Part shown: piece after piece, positions 29,419 through 37,211 of the stretch | How positions within the stretch are numbered: position 1 is the stretch's first letter | How the letters are laid out: each line of letters opens with the position of its first letter | Assembly: GCF_000227665.2 (NCBI RefSeq) | Contig: NZ_CP007030.1 | Span: forward strand, 930,001 to 994,000 | Origin: Thiomicrospira aerophila AL3 | Lineage (GTDB): Bacteria > Pseudomonadota > Gammaproteobacteria > Thiomicrospirales > Thiomicrospiraceae | DNA: 64,000 nucleotides | Direction: 5' to 3' | Position numbers and translations under genes: made by a program | The notes under the pieces: model-generated | What the model was told of the DNA's origin: nothing | The model's database searches: none | Seen by the model: the letters and a program-made list of their open reading frames with translations, nothing else

Positions 29419-29694
29419 ATGTTTGAGTGGAATGAAGAAAAGAACAAGCTATTGAAGAAAGAGCGTGGAATAGGCTTTGAAGATATTGTAATGGCGATTG
29501 ATGATGGTGGCATTTTGGATGTTTTAGATCACCCAGACCAATCACGCTATCCTGGTCAAAAAATTTATGTTGTTTCTGCGTTAGGTTATGTGTACATGGT
29601 GCCATATGTTCGCTCAGAACAGGCTATATTCTTAAAAACGATCATTCCAAGTCGTAAAGCTAAAAAACAATATTTAGGTGATTCAAATGTTTGA
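29419..29694 (+). CDS. BrnT-like toxin
   Basis: 91 aa from the ATG at 29419; an ATG at 29407 lies in the palindrome and is less likely. It begins MFEWNEEKNKLLKKERGIGFED, which matches the DUF497/BrnT pattern (FEWDxxKxxxNxxKHGxxFE), and continues with VSALGYVYMVPYVR and an acidic-basic C-terminus. BrnT proteins are RelE-fold ribonucleases. The antitoxin follows with an 8-bp overlap, toxin first, as in brnTA. The reading is from pattern, not from a search. Confidence 0.7.
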   Translation: MFEWNEEKNKLLKKERGIGFEDIVMAIDDGGILDVLDHPDQSRYPGQKIYVVSALGYVYMVPYVRSEQAIFLKTIIPSRKAKKQYLGDSNV

Positions 29695-29953
29695 TGAAGA
29701 AGAATTATCCATTCTGGAGGCGCTCGAGTCAGGGGCTTTAAAATCGTCGATTGACGCTGAGCAGGAAATTGCTTTAGCACGCCAAGCCGCTCGCGAGAAT
29801 TTATCAAAATCCAAGAATATTACCCTGCGTTTAAATATGGCAGATGTGGTAGCTGTCAAACGCAAAGCTCAAGAAAGCGGTATTCCTTATCAAACCTTAA
29901 TATCGGCATTGATTCATCAATATGCGGTTGGCAAGGTTCAGATTGAAGCTTAA
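29687..29953 (+). CDS. Antitoxin of the BrnT-like pair (ribbon-helix-helix type)
   Basis: 88 aa from the ATG at 29687 with AGGTG upstream. The C-terminal part ITLRLNMADVVAVKRKAQESGIPYQTLISALIHQYAVGKV is a ribbon-helix-helix DNA-binding unit as in CopG/BrnA antitoxins; the N-terminal acidic part probably contacts the toxin. Confidence 0.7.
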   Translation: MFDEEELSILEALESGALKSSIDAEQEIALARQAARENLSKSKNITLRLNMADVVAVKRKAQESGIPYQTLISALIHQYAVGKVQIEA

Positions 29954-29967
29954 TTAAAGGGCATAAG

Positions 29968-30573
29968 ATGGCTTGGTTTGCAGCACCGTTGATTGTAAAG
30001 GGTTTGGCTTGGGGCGCTGGGGTAGCGGCGAGTGTGTTGGCTGGTAAAAAAACCAAAGACTGGGTGAGCGAAAAGCTGGAGCAGAAAACTCGCGATAAAA
30101 TGCAAGCGGAACTCAGTGCGCACGCCAGCGCCTATTTAACTCAGCTTGAGCAGGCCTGGCATCGTGCGTTTTGGCGTTATTTTGCTATTCAAAATGGGTT
30201 ACTGTTTGTGGCATTGGGGTTGAGTTTTTGGCTAGGGAGTGGGCTGTTTTTTGTTGGCTTGGCGTTGGTGTTTGTTTGGAACGCTGTATTAGTCTATGGC
30301 TATAAATCGACATTAATCGCTTTTTGGCAGCATAAAAGCTTGCAGCGACTGCTGGCCGCGCGTTTAAACGAAGAGCTCACGCGCCATCTGCAAAACCTCT
30401 CGCACATTGAACAACGTTGGGTGGATTGGTTTATCGCCGAAAAACAGCAAGAAATATGTCAACAAACCGCCGAACACCTAGTGCCCAGAGTGCGTTTTGC
30501 GATGATTAACGTGGCGTTGATGTTAGTATTAAGTTTCGTGGTCTTCCGCCTAGCGGTCGTCCCTTTTGTTTAA
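29968..30573 (+). CDS. Hypothetical membrane protein
   Basis: 201 aa, not recognised. Hydrophobic helices at about 5-25, 70-90 (two closely spaced, to about 112) and 180-198, with amphipathic charged stretches rich in Gln/Glu between. AAAGGG lies before the ATG. It sits 14 bp after the antitoxin and 12 bp before the UPF0175 gene, in the middle of the insertion in the ABC operon. A role in membrane-active toxicity or as a passenger gene cannot be decided. It carries one CAGGCCTG motif (30151), unlike its small neighbours. Confidence 0.6.
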   Translation: MAWFAAPLIVKGLAWGAGVAASVLAGKKTKDWVSEKLEQKTRDKMQAELSAHASAYLTQLEQAWHRAFWRYFAIQNGLLFVALGLSFWLGSGLFFVGLALVFVWNAVLVYGYKSTLIAFWQHKSLQRLLAARLNEELTRHLQNLSHIEQRWVDWFIAEKQQEICQQTAEHLVPRVRFAMINVALMLVLSFVVFRLAVVPFV

Positions 30574-30585
30574 AGAGGTTTAGTC

Positions 30586-30828
30586 ATGCAAATTACCATT
30601 GATTTACCCGAACCATTAATAAAATTTGAATCCATTGCATCCATTCAAGCAGACATGAAGCTAAGCTATGCATTGTGGTTATTTAAGCAACAAAAAGTCA
30701 CTTTATCTAAGGCGGCGGAACTAGCTGGCTTGGATATGTATAGTTTTATGAAACTTTGCCATCAAAATGATGTGCCTGTCATTAATATGACCCCAGAAGC
30801 ATTGGATGCAGAGCTGGAAGGCTTGTAA
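30586..30828 (+). CDS. UPF0175 family putative antitoxin
   Basis: 80 aa. The pattern ALWLFKQQKVTLSKAAELAGLDMYSFMKLCHQNDVPV is the small helix-turn-helix of UPF0175. Members commonly precede a DUF3368 protein and are predicted antitoxins. AGAGG lies upstream; the stop overlaps the next start (TAATG). Confidence 0.82.
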   Translation: MQITIDLPEPLIKFESIASIQADMKLSYALWLFKQQKVTLSKAAELAGLDMYSFMKLCHQNDVPVINMTPEALDAELEGL

Positions 30829-31304
30829 TGTTATTGATTGCTGATGCATCTGCACTGATCGCGTTAACGGCCTGTAAGCAATTGCCGCTATTAGAAAAAC
30901 TCTTTGATAAAGTTGTTGTTTCATCGGTTGTTTATGATGAATTAACAGCAGACTTGTCAAAGCCGTTTGCAAAAGAGTTATCAGCTTACTTAATTGATAA
31001 GCGTATCGAACTTGATAGCCACAACATTATTCTGCTTGATGCTTATTCAGATGCGGGTGAAATTTCAAGCATGGTTTTATTTAAACAATTACAGGCTGAT
31101 CGATTATTGATTGACGATGCTAGAGGAAGAAAAGTGGCAGCAGTGAATCAAATTCCCGTGATTGGTTCGATGGGCGTATTAGTGTTAGCTAAGCGTAAAG
31201 GTTTCATTCAGTCAGCATCCCAATCAATTGAATTAATGTTAGATGCAGGGATTTACATCCACCCTGATCTCGTTGCCCATGTTAAGCAACTTACAAACGA
31301 ATAA
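30828..31304 (+). CDS. DUF3368 PIN-like putative toxin
   Basis: 158 aa. N-terminal IADASALIALTAC has the first PIN-domain acidic residue; a second acidic cluster is DAGEISSMVL, and LLIDDARGRKVA has the third. These are the spaced acidic residues of PIN ribonucleases. It is the usual partner of UPF0175. It ends 11 bp before the ABC ATPase start and shares its transcription direction, so it may be read with the transporter. Confidence 0.82.
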   Translation: MLLIADASALIALTACKQLPLLEKLFDKVVVSSVVYDELTADLSKPFAKELSAYLIDKRIELDSHNIILLDAYSDAGEISSMVLFKQLQADRLLIDDARGRKVAAVNQIPVIGSMGVLVLAKRKGFIQSASQSIELMLDAGIYIHPDLVAHVKQLTNE

Positions 31305-31315
31305 AGGAAGTCAGT

Positions 31316-32926
31316 GTGAAAAAGCCGGTATTAGCGATTCAGAATTTAGTGGTCAAGGTCGGTGACTCGGCGCTAATTAATCGCATTAGCTTTCAGATTG
31401 ATGCCGGCGAGATTTTTGCGCTGGTCGGCGAATCGGGCAGTGGCAAATCCTTAACGTCATTAGCCGTGATGCGCCTATTGCCGGAAGCCTTAACTATCGA
31501 AGCAGGGGATATTCAGCTGCATCAAACATCCCTGCTTAGCCTAACCGAAGCGCAAATGCAAAAAGTGCGCGGCAAATCGATTGCGATGATTTTCCAAGAA
31601 CCGATGACCTCGCTTAATCCGGTGATGCGCGTCGGTGATCAGGTCGCCGAAGTCTTGCGGGTGCATTTAGGCTTGTCGTCCAAAGCCGCACAAGCCAAAG
31701 CGATAGAGCTGTTTGCCGAAGTCGGCATTCCTGAACCGGAACAACGCATCAACTGGTATCCGCATCAACTGTCCGGTGGGCAAAAACAACGGGTGATGAT
31801 TGCAATGGCGCTGGCGTGTGAACCGGATTTATTGATTGCCGACGAACCGACCACCGCGTTGGATGTCACCATTCAAGCTCAAGTACTCAAACTGCTCAGA
31901 AAACTGCGTGACGAGCGCGGCCTGTCGATCTTATTTATCACCCACGATATGGGCGTGGTGGCGGAAATGGCTGACCGTGTTGCGGTGATGCAAAAAGGTC
32001 AGATTGTCGAAACCGCCGAAGTCGAGCACTTTATCAAAGCCCCGAGCCATCCTTATACCCAACAGCTGCTCGCCGATGCTTTGCCTCAACGCAATTACAA
32101 ACCGGCGGCGGAACAGGCATCTTTGCTTGATTTAAAAGGCCTAAAAGTCCATTTTCCGATTAAAAAGGGCATATTGCAGCGCACCGTGGGGCATGTCAAA
32201 GCTGTGGATGGCGTGGATTTAACCATCCGACGCGGTGAAACCCTTGCCTTAGTAGGTGAGTCGGGCAGTGGCAAAAGCACCATCGGCCAAGCGATTCTGC
32301 GCTTGATTGACAGCACCGAAGGCGAAATCCGTTATCAAGACGTCAATCTCGCCCAACTCACCGAGCGCAAAATCAAACCGTTACGCAAAAAAATTCAAGT
32401 GATTTTCCAAGACCCCTATTCTGCGCTCAACCCGCGTATGACCATAGGCGAAATCATTCGCGAAGGCATGGTCAGTCTAAAAGTCGGTTCGCAAGACAAA
32501 ACCGATCAAGAACGACGCATCGACGAACTACTGCAACAAGTCGGTCTATTGCCGGAACACAAACTGCGCTATCCGCACGAGTTTTCCGGTGGTCAACGCC
32601 AACGCATCGGCATCGCGCGCGCGTTAGCGGTAGAGCCGGAATTAATCATTTGCGACGAACCCACCAGCGCGTTAGATGTCACCGTGCGCGCGCAGGTGTT
32701 GGATTTGCTCAACCACCTGCAACAAACCTACAATTTATCTTTATTGTTTATTACCCACGACCTATCGATTATCCCGCGCATTGCGCATCGCGTCGCGGTG
32801 ATGTCCGAAGGCAAAATCGTCGAACAGGGCGACGTGCAATCCATCCTCGAAAACCCACAACACACCTACACCCAAACCCTACTGGCGGCGGCACCGAGTT
32901 TTCATGATATGCGGCAGGGTGGTTAA
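31316..32926 (+). CDS. ABC transporter double ATPase (DppD-DppF fusion type)
   Basis: 536 aa with two complete nucleotide-binding domains. The first has Walker A GESGSGKS near 38 and signature LSGGQKQRV; the second has Walker [10 protein letters not shown] near 311 and signature [10 protein letters not shown]. Each is followed by an oligopeptide-importer C-terminal segment ([26 protein letters not shown]). The start is GTG at 31316 with AAAGGAAG upstream. It completes the importer encoded by 24786-29373, as in yejABEF, but is separated from it by five small genes. GC content rises through its 3' half. Confidence 0.93.
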   Translation: MKKPVLAIQNLVVKVGDSALINRISFQIDAGEIFALVGESGSGKSLTSLAVMRLLPEALTIEAGDIQLHQTSLLSLTEAQMQKVRGKSIAMIFQEPMTSLNPVMRVGDQVAEVLRVHLGLSSKAAQAKAIELFAEVGIPEPEQRINWYPHQLSGGQKQRVMIAMALACEPDLLIADEPTTALDVTIQAQVLKLLRKLRDERGLSILFITHDMGVVAEMADRVAVMQKGQIVETAEVEHFIKAPSHPYTQQLLADALPQRNYKPAAEQASLLDLKGLKVHFPIKKGILQRTVGHVKAVDGVDLTIRRGETLALVGESGSGKSTIGQAILRLIDSTEGEIRYQDVNLAQLTERKIKPLRKKIQVIFQDPYSALNPRMTIGEIIREGMVSLKVGSQDKTDQERRIDELLQQVGLLPEHKLRYPHEFSGGQRQRIGIARALAVEPELIICDEPTSALDVTVRAQVLDLLNHLQQTYNLSLLFITHDLSIIPRIAHRVAVMSEGKIVEQGDVQSILENPQHTYTQTLLAAAPSFHDMRQGG

Positions 32927-32991
32927 ACTTGAATGACAGTTCGCAGGTTTTTGACAATGCCACGGTTAATGATGTGTATTTTTAACAAACC

Positions 32992-33255
32992 CTAGCCATG
33001 ATTAGACTCTTGAACCCGTTTAAACGCTTTTTGTACTGCTAACTTAACCTTCATCTGTATCTCGTCATATTCATCTGGGGTCATATAGAAACTCATATCA
33101 ATGTCATGACGAATATACCGAGGCGGGATTAGGTTGAGAGCAATACAGCCCATATCAGCTAATTGTTCTTCATTAAGGCCTGATTTCAGATAGTTATCGG
33201 TAATTTCATTGATAACATGACGTTCGTAAAAGTTATGAATCGTATCAAATTGCAT
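32992..33255 (-). CDS. ComFB-like late competence protein
   Basis: 87 aa. NEITDNYLKSG followed by DMGCIALNLIPPRYIRHDIDMSFYMT fits the ComFB pattern (ALNxLPPRYV), though the usual cysteine pair is not present. ComFB is encoded in the Bacillus competence operon but its role is unsettled; in proteobacteria it occurs alone. AAAGGA lies 8-9 nt before the ATG. It is on the opposite strand to its neighbours. Confidence 0.68.
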   Translation of the reverse strand: MQFDTIHNFYERHVINEITDNYLKSGLNEEQLADMGCIALNLIPPRYIRHDIDMSFYMTPDEYDEIQMKVKLAVQKAFKRVQESNHG

Positions 33256-33456
33256 AGTGAGGTCCTTTTACTTAAGGTTAGAATCATACTTTTCGCATTC
33301 TAACCTAGTTGACCTTGAGTAGTGAATTAAATTATTTTGAAGCAGCATGGCAGCTAATTTAAGTTTTAGCAGAACTGAAGAGAACTGAAAGGACACCCAT
33401 AATAGATTGACTCCTCCTTAGCGTTTTCCTATAGCGCGATTAAATTATCGGATTCG

Positions 33457-33648
33457 TTGGCGCAACAAGCCAAGTTGTATGCCGCTGTTAGCCATTGGTC
33501 TGTACCCAAGCAAATTGAGTATTGGCGTCGGATTGGCAAGTTAGCCGAAGAAAACCCTGATTTGCCTTTTAGCTTCATTCAAGAAACCCTTTTGGCACTG
33601 GAAGAAAGTAAAGACAGTGAGAATCTAACACCATACCAATTTGGCTAG
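33457..33648 (+). CDS. ParD-like antitoxin, orphan, start codon unclear
   Basis: At least 63 aa. SVPKQIEYWRRIGKLAEENPDLPFSFI matches the ParD-like antitoxin family (QIEHWARIGKxAEENPDLP). The open frame continues upstream to 33406 and encodes the expected family N-terminus (AIKLSDSL), but there is no ATG or GTG there, only TTG at 33457 after that part. The start may have been lost by mutation or a rare codon may be used. No toxin gene follows. Confidence 0.55.
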   Translation: MAQQAKLYAAVSHWSVPKQIEYWRRIGKLAEENPDLPFSFIQETLLALEESKDSENLTPYQFG

Positions 33649-33744
33649 AGATTATTAGGTGATATAAAGTTGGCGAGATTCTTATGATGTATCTGCATAA
33701 CCAAGCCTCAACCCAATAAATGCTTCTCCCTAAATTTTAAACTT

Positions 33745-33954
33745 ATGAATCCAGAAGACTTAAAAAAACTCGTTACCGTCACCATGCCTTATGGCAAATA
33801 CAAGGGGCGAATTATTGCGGATTTGCCGGGACATTACCTGAATTGGTTTGCACGTGAGGGTTTTCCATCGGGTCATTTAGGGCAGTTATTGGCGCTCATG
33901 CATGAGCTGGATCACAATGGTTTGAAACACCTGCTTGATCCGTTAAGAGAATAA
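33745..33954 (+). CDS. DUF3820 family protein
   Basis: 69 aa. TMPYGKYKGRIIADLPGHYLNWFAREGFPSG and LLALMHELDHNGL are the full DUF3820 pattern. Function not established; some members are annotated as quorum-sensing-regulated. A monocistronic gene; a CAGGCCTGGT motif follows at 33973 in non-coding DNA. Confidence 0.85.
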   Translation: MNPEDLKKLVTVTMPYGKYKGRIIADLPGHYLNWFAREGFPSGHLGQLLALMHELDHNGLKHLLDPLRE

Positions 33955-34044
33955 ACTTCAAATTAGCACAACCAGGCCTGGTTGTTTTTATCTGTTCTAG
34001 TGCTCACTTGTTTGGATTTCCGTCTAAGTCAACTCGATAAAACG

Positions 34045-34067
34045 TTATAGCGTTATGGTGCTATAAT
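34045..34067 (+). promoter_or_regulatory. Promoter/operator of a RelE-type module
   Basis: TTATAGC (34045-34051) and GCTATAA (34060-34066) are inverted repeats with an 8-bp spacer. The right arm overlaps a perfect -10 (TATAAT, 34062-34067). Antitoxin binding here would block transcription; inferred. Confidence 0.55.
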
Positions 34068-34105
34068 CTTGTCATGTTCTAAGCCTGTTTTGTAAGAGGA
34101 TTTTA

Positions 34106-34342
34106 ATGATGAGTCAGTTATCCAAGCGTTCTACCGTGTATTTTGATCCGGCGATTCATACCGCTCTTAAAATGCGTGCGGCACAAACCCAGGTTTCTGT
34201 GTCTGAGTTAGTCGATGAGGCTTTGAGATTATTAATGCGCGAAGATCAGGAAGATTTAGCGACTTATGCGGAACGGGTCTCTGAGCCGACGATGAGTTAT
34301 GAAGCCTTGCTAAATGATTTAAAGCAGCATGGCAAAATATAA
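34106..34342 (+). CDS. Ribbon-helix-helix antitoxin of RelE-type pair
   Basis: 78 aa. RSTVYFDPAIHTALKMRAAQTQVSVSELVDEALRLLM is a CopG/RHH DNA-binding unit; the acidic tail (EDLATYAERVSEPTMSYEALLNDL) would neutralise the toxin. AGAGGA precedes the ATG, with a second ATG directly after. It overlaps the toxin by 14 bp. Confidence 0.85.
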   Translation: MMSQLSKRSTVYFDPAIHTALKMRAAQTQVSVSELVDEALRLLMREDQEDLATYAERVSEPTMSYEALLNDLKQHGKI

Positions 34343-34592
34343 GCTTGAGTTTAAACAGTCGGTTGCTAAGGATTTGCGCTCGGTTCCCAATGCCGATGTT
34401 AGGCGCATTCTTAATCGCATCGAACAACTGGCTGAAAACCCGCGTGCCGAAGGTTGTATAAAGTTAACCGGACAAGATGTTTATCGAGTTCGAGTCGGTT
34501 TATATCGGATTTTGTACCAAATAATAGACGAGGTTTTAGTCATTGATGTGATTAAAGTCGGGCACCGTTCTAGTGTCTACAAAACACATTAA
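34329..34592 (+). CDS. RelE/ParE family toxin
   Basis: 87 aa. YKLEFKQSVAKDLRSVP, KLTGQDVYRVRVGLYRILYQI and VIDVIKVGHRSSVYK form a complete RelE fold with the C-terminal basic residues (H78, R79) of active members. Likely an mRNA interferase. It is intact with its antitoxin. A CAGGCCTGGT motif lies 8 bp after the stop (34600). Confidence 0.88.
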   Translation: MAKYKLEFKQSVAKDLRSVPNADVRRILNRIEQLAENPRAEGCIKLTGQDVYRVRVGLYRILYQIIDEVLVIDVIKVGHRSSVYKTH

Positions 34593-34829
34593 ATCGAACC
34601 AGGCCTGGTGATTACACGGTTTAAATTGGGTTTAGATGTCATGAATAGGCAAATCGATATCTCATTCATCAGAGATACACAATCATTTGTAAAGTTGGGC
34701 AGGATGCGATTGTTTTGCTTGATATTTTTAAATGGCTACTACGCTAATTAAAGCGACATAGTATTGCAGCGTGAAATCATAGAGTTGTGTTATGATTTTT
34801 TAGTCGTTTTGTTTATGGAAGGGGCAAAT

Positions 34830-35054
34830 ATGGATATTAAACACATTGCAGAGCAGGCTTTTCAATTGCCTGAGGCCGCCCGTGAATTATTGGCTGAAGC
34901 TCTAGTAGAAAGTTTAGATCACGATGATTCCTTTGAATTGTCTGATGAATGGAAGGCTGAAATTGAAAAGCGATGTGCTGAAGTCGATCAAGGACTTACC
35001 AAGTTAATTCCGGCGGAAGAGGCCATCAAAAAATTACGTGCTCGTTATAAATGA
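34830..35054 (+). CDS. Addiction module component, antitoxin-like
   Basis: 74 aa from the ATG at 34830 (GGAAGGGG upstream); ATG 34815 is an alternative. AFQLPEAARELLAEALVESLD and ELSDEWKAEIEKRCAEVDQG are the putative addiction module component (TIGR02574) pattern. Its partner starts on its stop codon (ATGA). Confidence 0.85.
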   Translation: MDIKHIAEQAFQLPEAARELLAEALVESLDHDDSFELSDEWKAEIEKRCAEVDQGLTKLIPAEEAIKKLRARYK

Positions 35055-35380
35055 TATTGGATTTTCATCCTAAGGCTTTGGCTGACATTGAGCAGGCAGA
35101 ACTTTACTATTATGAAAAGCTTTCAGGCCTTGGGGGGAGGTTTATTAATGACCTTGAAGAAGCGTTGGGTCGAATTCAATCTCAGCCTTTGATCTACAGA
35201 ATGGTAATGCCATCTATTCGAAAATGTCGATTCAAACATTTTCCTTATGCATTGTTGTATCGAGTTCAGGAGTAAAAGATTCAAGTTATGGCTGTGATTC
35301 ATTTGCGTAAAGATCCGAGCAGTTGGCTGCCAGGCGTTCATGAGCCTTCGGCTCGATATATGATTTCAGAAAAACGCTAA
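35051..35380 (+). pseudogene. ParE-type toxin with in-frame stop
   Basis: The frame from ATG 35051 encodes DFHPKALADIEQAELYYYEKLSG and FPYALLYRVQE, then stops at TAA 35273-35275. The same frame then continues with KIQVMAVIHLRKDPSSWL, the normal last strand of this family, up to TAA 35380. A single nonsense change thus removes the last strand, which usually carries residues needed for activity. The toxin is probably inactive while the antitoxin is intact. A stop-codon readthrough is possible but less likely; a sequencing error cannot be excluded. Confidence 0.8.
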
Positions 35381-35385
35381 TTAAT

Positions 35386-36540
35386 ATGGAATTGCGTTTA
35401 GTTCGACAGATTGCGGATATAGATCGCCAGGCCTGGAATGGGTTGGTAACGGATAATAATCCGTTTTTGCGCCATGAGTTTTTGCAGGCGTTGGAAGACC
35501 ATCAATGCGTGAGTGCGGAATTTGGTTGGTATCCGCAGCATGTCGGTTTGTATGACCAAGGGCGTTTAATCGCCGCGATGCCGTTATATGCGAAAACCAA
35601 TTCCTATGGCGAATTTGTGTTTGACCAGGCCTGGTCGCAGGCGTGGCAGTCGGTGGGGTTGCCGTATTTTCCGAAATGGGTCAGTTCTATTCCCTATGCA
35701 CCGGTGACCGGTTCGCGGTTTTTAATCGCCTCTGATCAGAATACGGATCAGATCCGGCAGCTCTTAATGAGTCATCTTCAAAAGCTGGCGTATGAGCACA
35801 ATATTAGCGGCTGGCATATTTTATTTGCCGAACAGGAGGGTGAACGCAGCGACCAGGCCTGGTTAAATCGGCAGAAGGATTGGTTAATTCGTCACGATTG
35901 TCATTTCCACTGGTTTAACCGAAATTACCAGACCTTTGATGATTTCCTAGCTGAACTCAAACAGAAAAAACGTAAAAATATCAATCAAGAACGCCGTAAA
36001 GTTGAAGCAGCGGGCGTCACCTTAAAACGTCTAAATGGTCACACCGCAACCGAGCAAGATTGGCAGGATTTTGCCTATTTTTATCAAAAAACCTTTCACG
36101 AAAAATACAGTGTGGCGACCTTAAACAAAAGCTTTTTCCAAGCGGTAGCGCAGGCGTTACCGGATCAAGTGCTGTTGGTGATGGCGCAGCGTGATGGCAA
36201 GAACATCGGGGGTTCGTTGATGTTTCACAGCGACACGACTTTGTTTGGTCGCCATTGGGGGTGTATTGAAGAGGTCGATTCGCTGCATTTTGAAGCCTGT
36301 TATTATCAGGGGATTGAGTTTGCGATCGAGCAGGGATTGCAGAAATTTGAGCCCGGCGCAGGCGGTGAACATAAAATCGCGCGGGGATTTGAACCGGTTA
36401 AAACCCAATCAGCGCATTGGCTGACACAAAATCCGTTTGAGCAGGGCATTGCTGGGTTTTTAGCTGACGAAAAACGAATGATTGCGGATTATTATCTAGA
36501 CTGTCTAGCCCACAGTCCTTATCAGTCAGTTACTCCATAG
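35386..36540 (+). CDS. FemAB/GNAT-like acyltransferase (COG3146 type)
   Basis: 384 aa. WYPQHVGLYDQGRLIAAMPLYAK, LKQKKRKNINQERRKV and GGSLMFHSDTTLFGRHWGC match the 'peptidogalycan biosynthesis'/GNAT family found across proteobacteria. The C-terminus FEPGAGGEHKIARGFEP is the family signature. Function not established experimentally. Three CAGGCCTGG motifs (35428, 35626, 35854) each encode QAW. No ribosome site is visible at the ATG. It converges on efp. Confidence 0.87.
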   Translation: MELRLVRQIADIDRQAWNGLVTDNNPFLRHEFLQALEDHQCVSAEFGWYPQHVGLYDQGRLIAAMPLYAKTNSYGEFVFDQAWSQAWQSVGLPYFPKWVSSIPYAPVTGSRFLIASDQNTDQIRQLLMSHLQKLAYEHNISGWHILFAEQEGERSDQAWLNRQKDWLIRHDCHFHWFNRNYQTFDDFLAELKQKKRKNINQERRKVEAAGVTLKRLNGHTATEQDWQDFAYFYQKTFHEKYSVATLNKSFFQAVAQALPDQVLLVMAQRDGKNIGGSLMFHSDTTLFGRHWGCIEEVDSLHFEACYYQGIEFAIEQGLQKFEPGAGGEHKIARGFEPVKTQSAHWLTQNPFEQGIAGFLADEKRMIADYYLDCLAHSPYQSVTP

Positions 36541-36552
36541 AGCGCAATAACA

Positions 36553-36583
36553 AACGCCCCGCATTTTATTAATACGGGGCGTT
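36553..36583. terminator. Bidirectional terminator hairpin
   Basis: AACGCCCCG and CGGGGCGTT form a 9-bp stem with a 13-nt loop between the convergent acyltransferase and efp genes. Confidence 0.8.
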
Positions 36584-36608
36584 GTTATTATTCCGTTCTG
36601 CTTAAAAA

Positions 36609-37169
36609 TTAAGCGCGCTTGCGGAACTCACCGGTGCGTGAATCGATTTCGATTTTTTCGCCGATTTCGATAAAGGCCGCTACCTGTAATTCGTAGCCAG
36701 AGGTTAAGCGAGCAACCTTCATGACTTTACCAGAAGTGTCACCACGCGCAGCGGGTTCAGTGTAAGCCACTTCACGCACAATAATGGTTGGCATTTCAAT
36801 AGAAATCGGCTTGCCTTCATAGAAGGTCACTTCGCACTGATCTTCCATGCCGTCTTCAATGAAGTTGATGGCATCACCTAAGTTGTCTTTTTCAATTTCA
36901 TATTGGTTGTATTCTTCGTCCATAAAAACATACAACGGATCAGCAAAGTAGCTGTAAGTACAAGGTTTTTTCTCTAGAATAACCTGATCAAACTTGTCAT
37001 CTGCTTTATAAACTTGCTCGGTGGCACTGCCATTAAGCAAGTTTTTCATTTTCATTTTAACAACAGCCGCGTTACGACCTGACTTGTTAAACTCGGTTTT
37101 TAGAATGACCATCGGGTCATTACCGATCATAATTACGTTACCTACGCGAAACTCTTGTGCCGTTTTCAT
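36609..37169 (-). CDS. efp: Elongation factor P
   Basis: 186 aa with three beta-barrel domains. It relieves ribosome stalling at proline runs. From the ATG at 37169 ([11 protein letters not shown], with AGGAT upstream) the loop KSGRNAAVV puts arginine at position 32. This is the residue rhamnosylated by EarP in Pseudomonas and Neisseria; EF-P of the EpmA type has a lysine here. The EarP gene lies next on the same strand, upstream, in agreement. An upstream TTG gives one extra residue and is not needed. Confidence 0.97.
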   Translation of the reverse strand: MKTAQEFRVGNVIMIGNDPMVILKTEFNKSGRNAAVVKMKMKNLLNGSATEQVYKADDKFDQVILEKKPCTYSYFADPLYVFMDEEYNQYEIEKDNLGDAINFIEDGMEDQCEVTFYEGKPISIEMPTIIVREVAYTEPAARGDTSGKVMKVARLTSGYELQVAAFIEIGEKIEIDSRTGEFRKRA

Positions 37170-37211
37170 CAAATCAATCCTAAATCAATGGTAATAAAAA
37201 AATTTAGCGCA

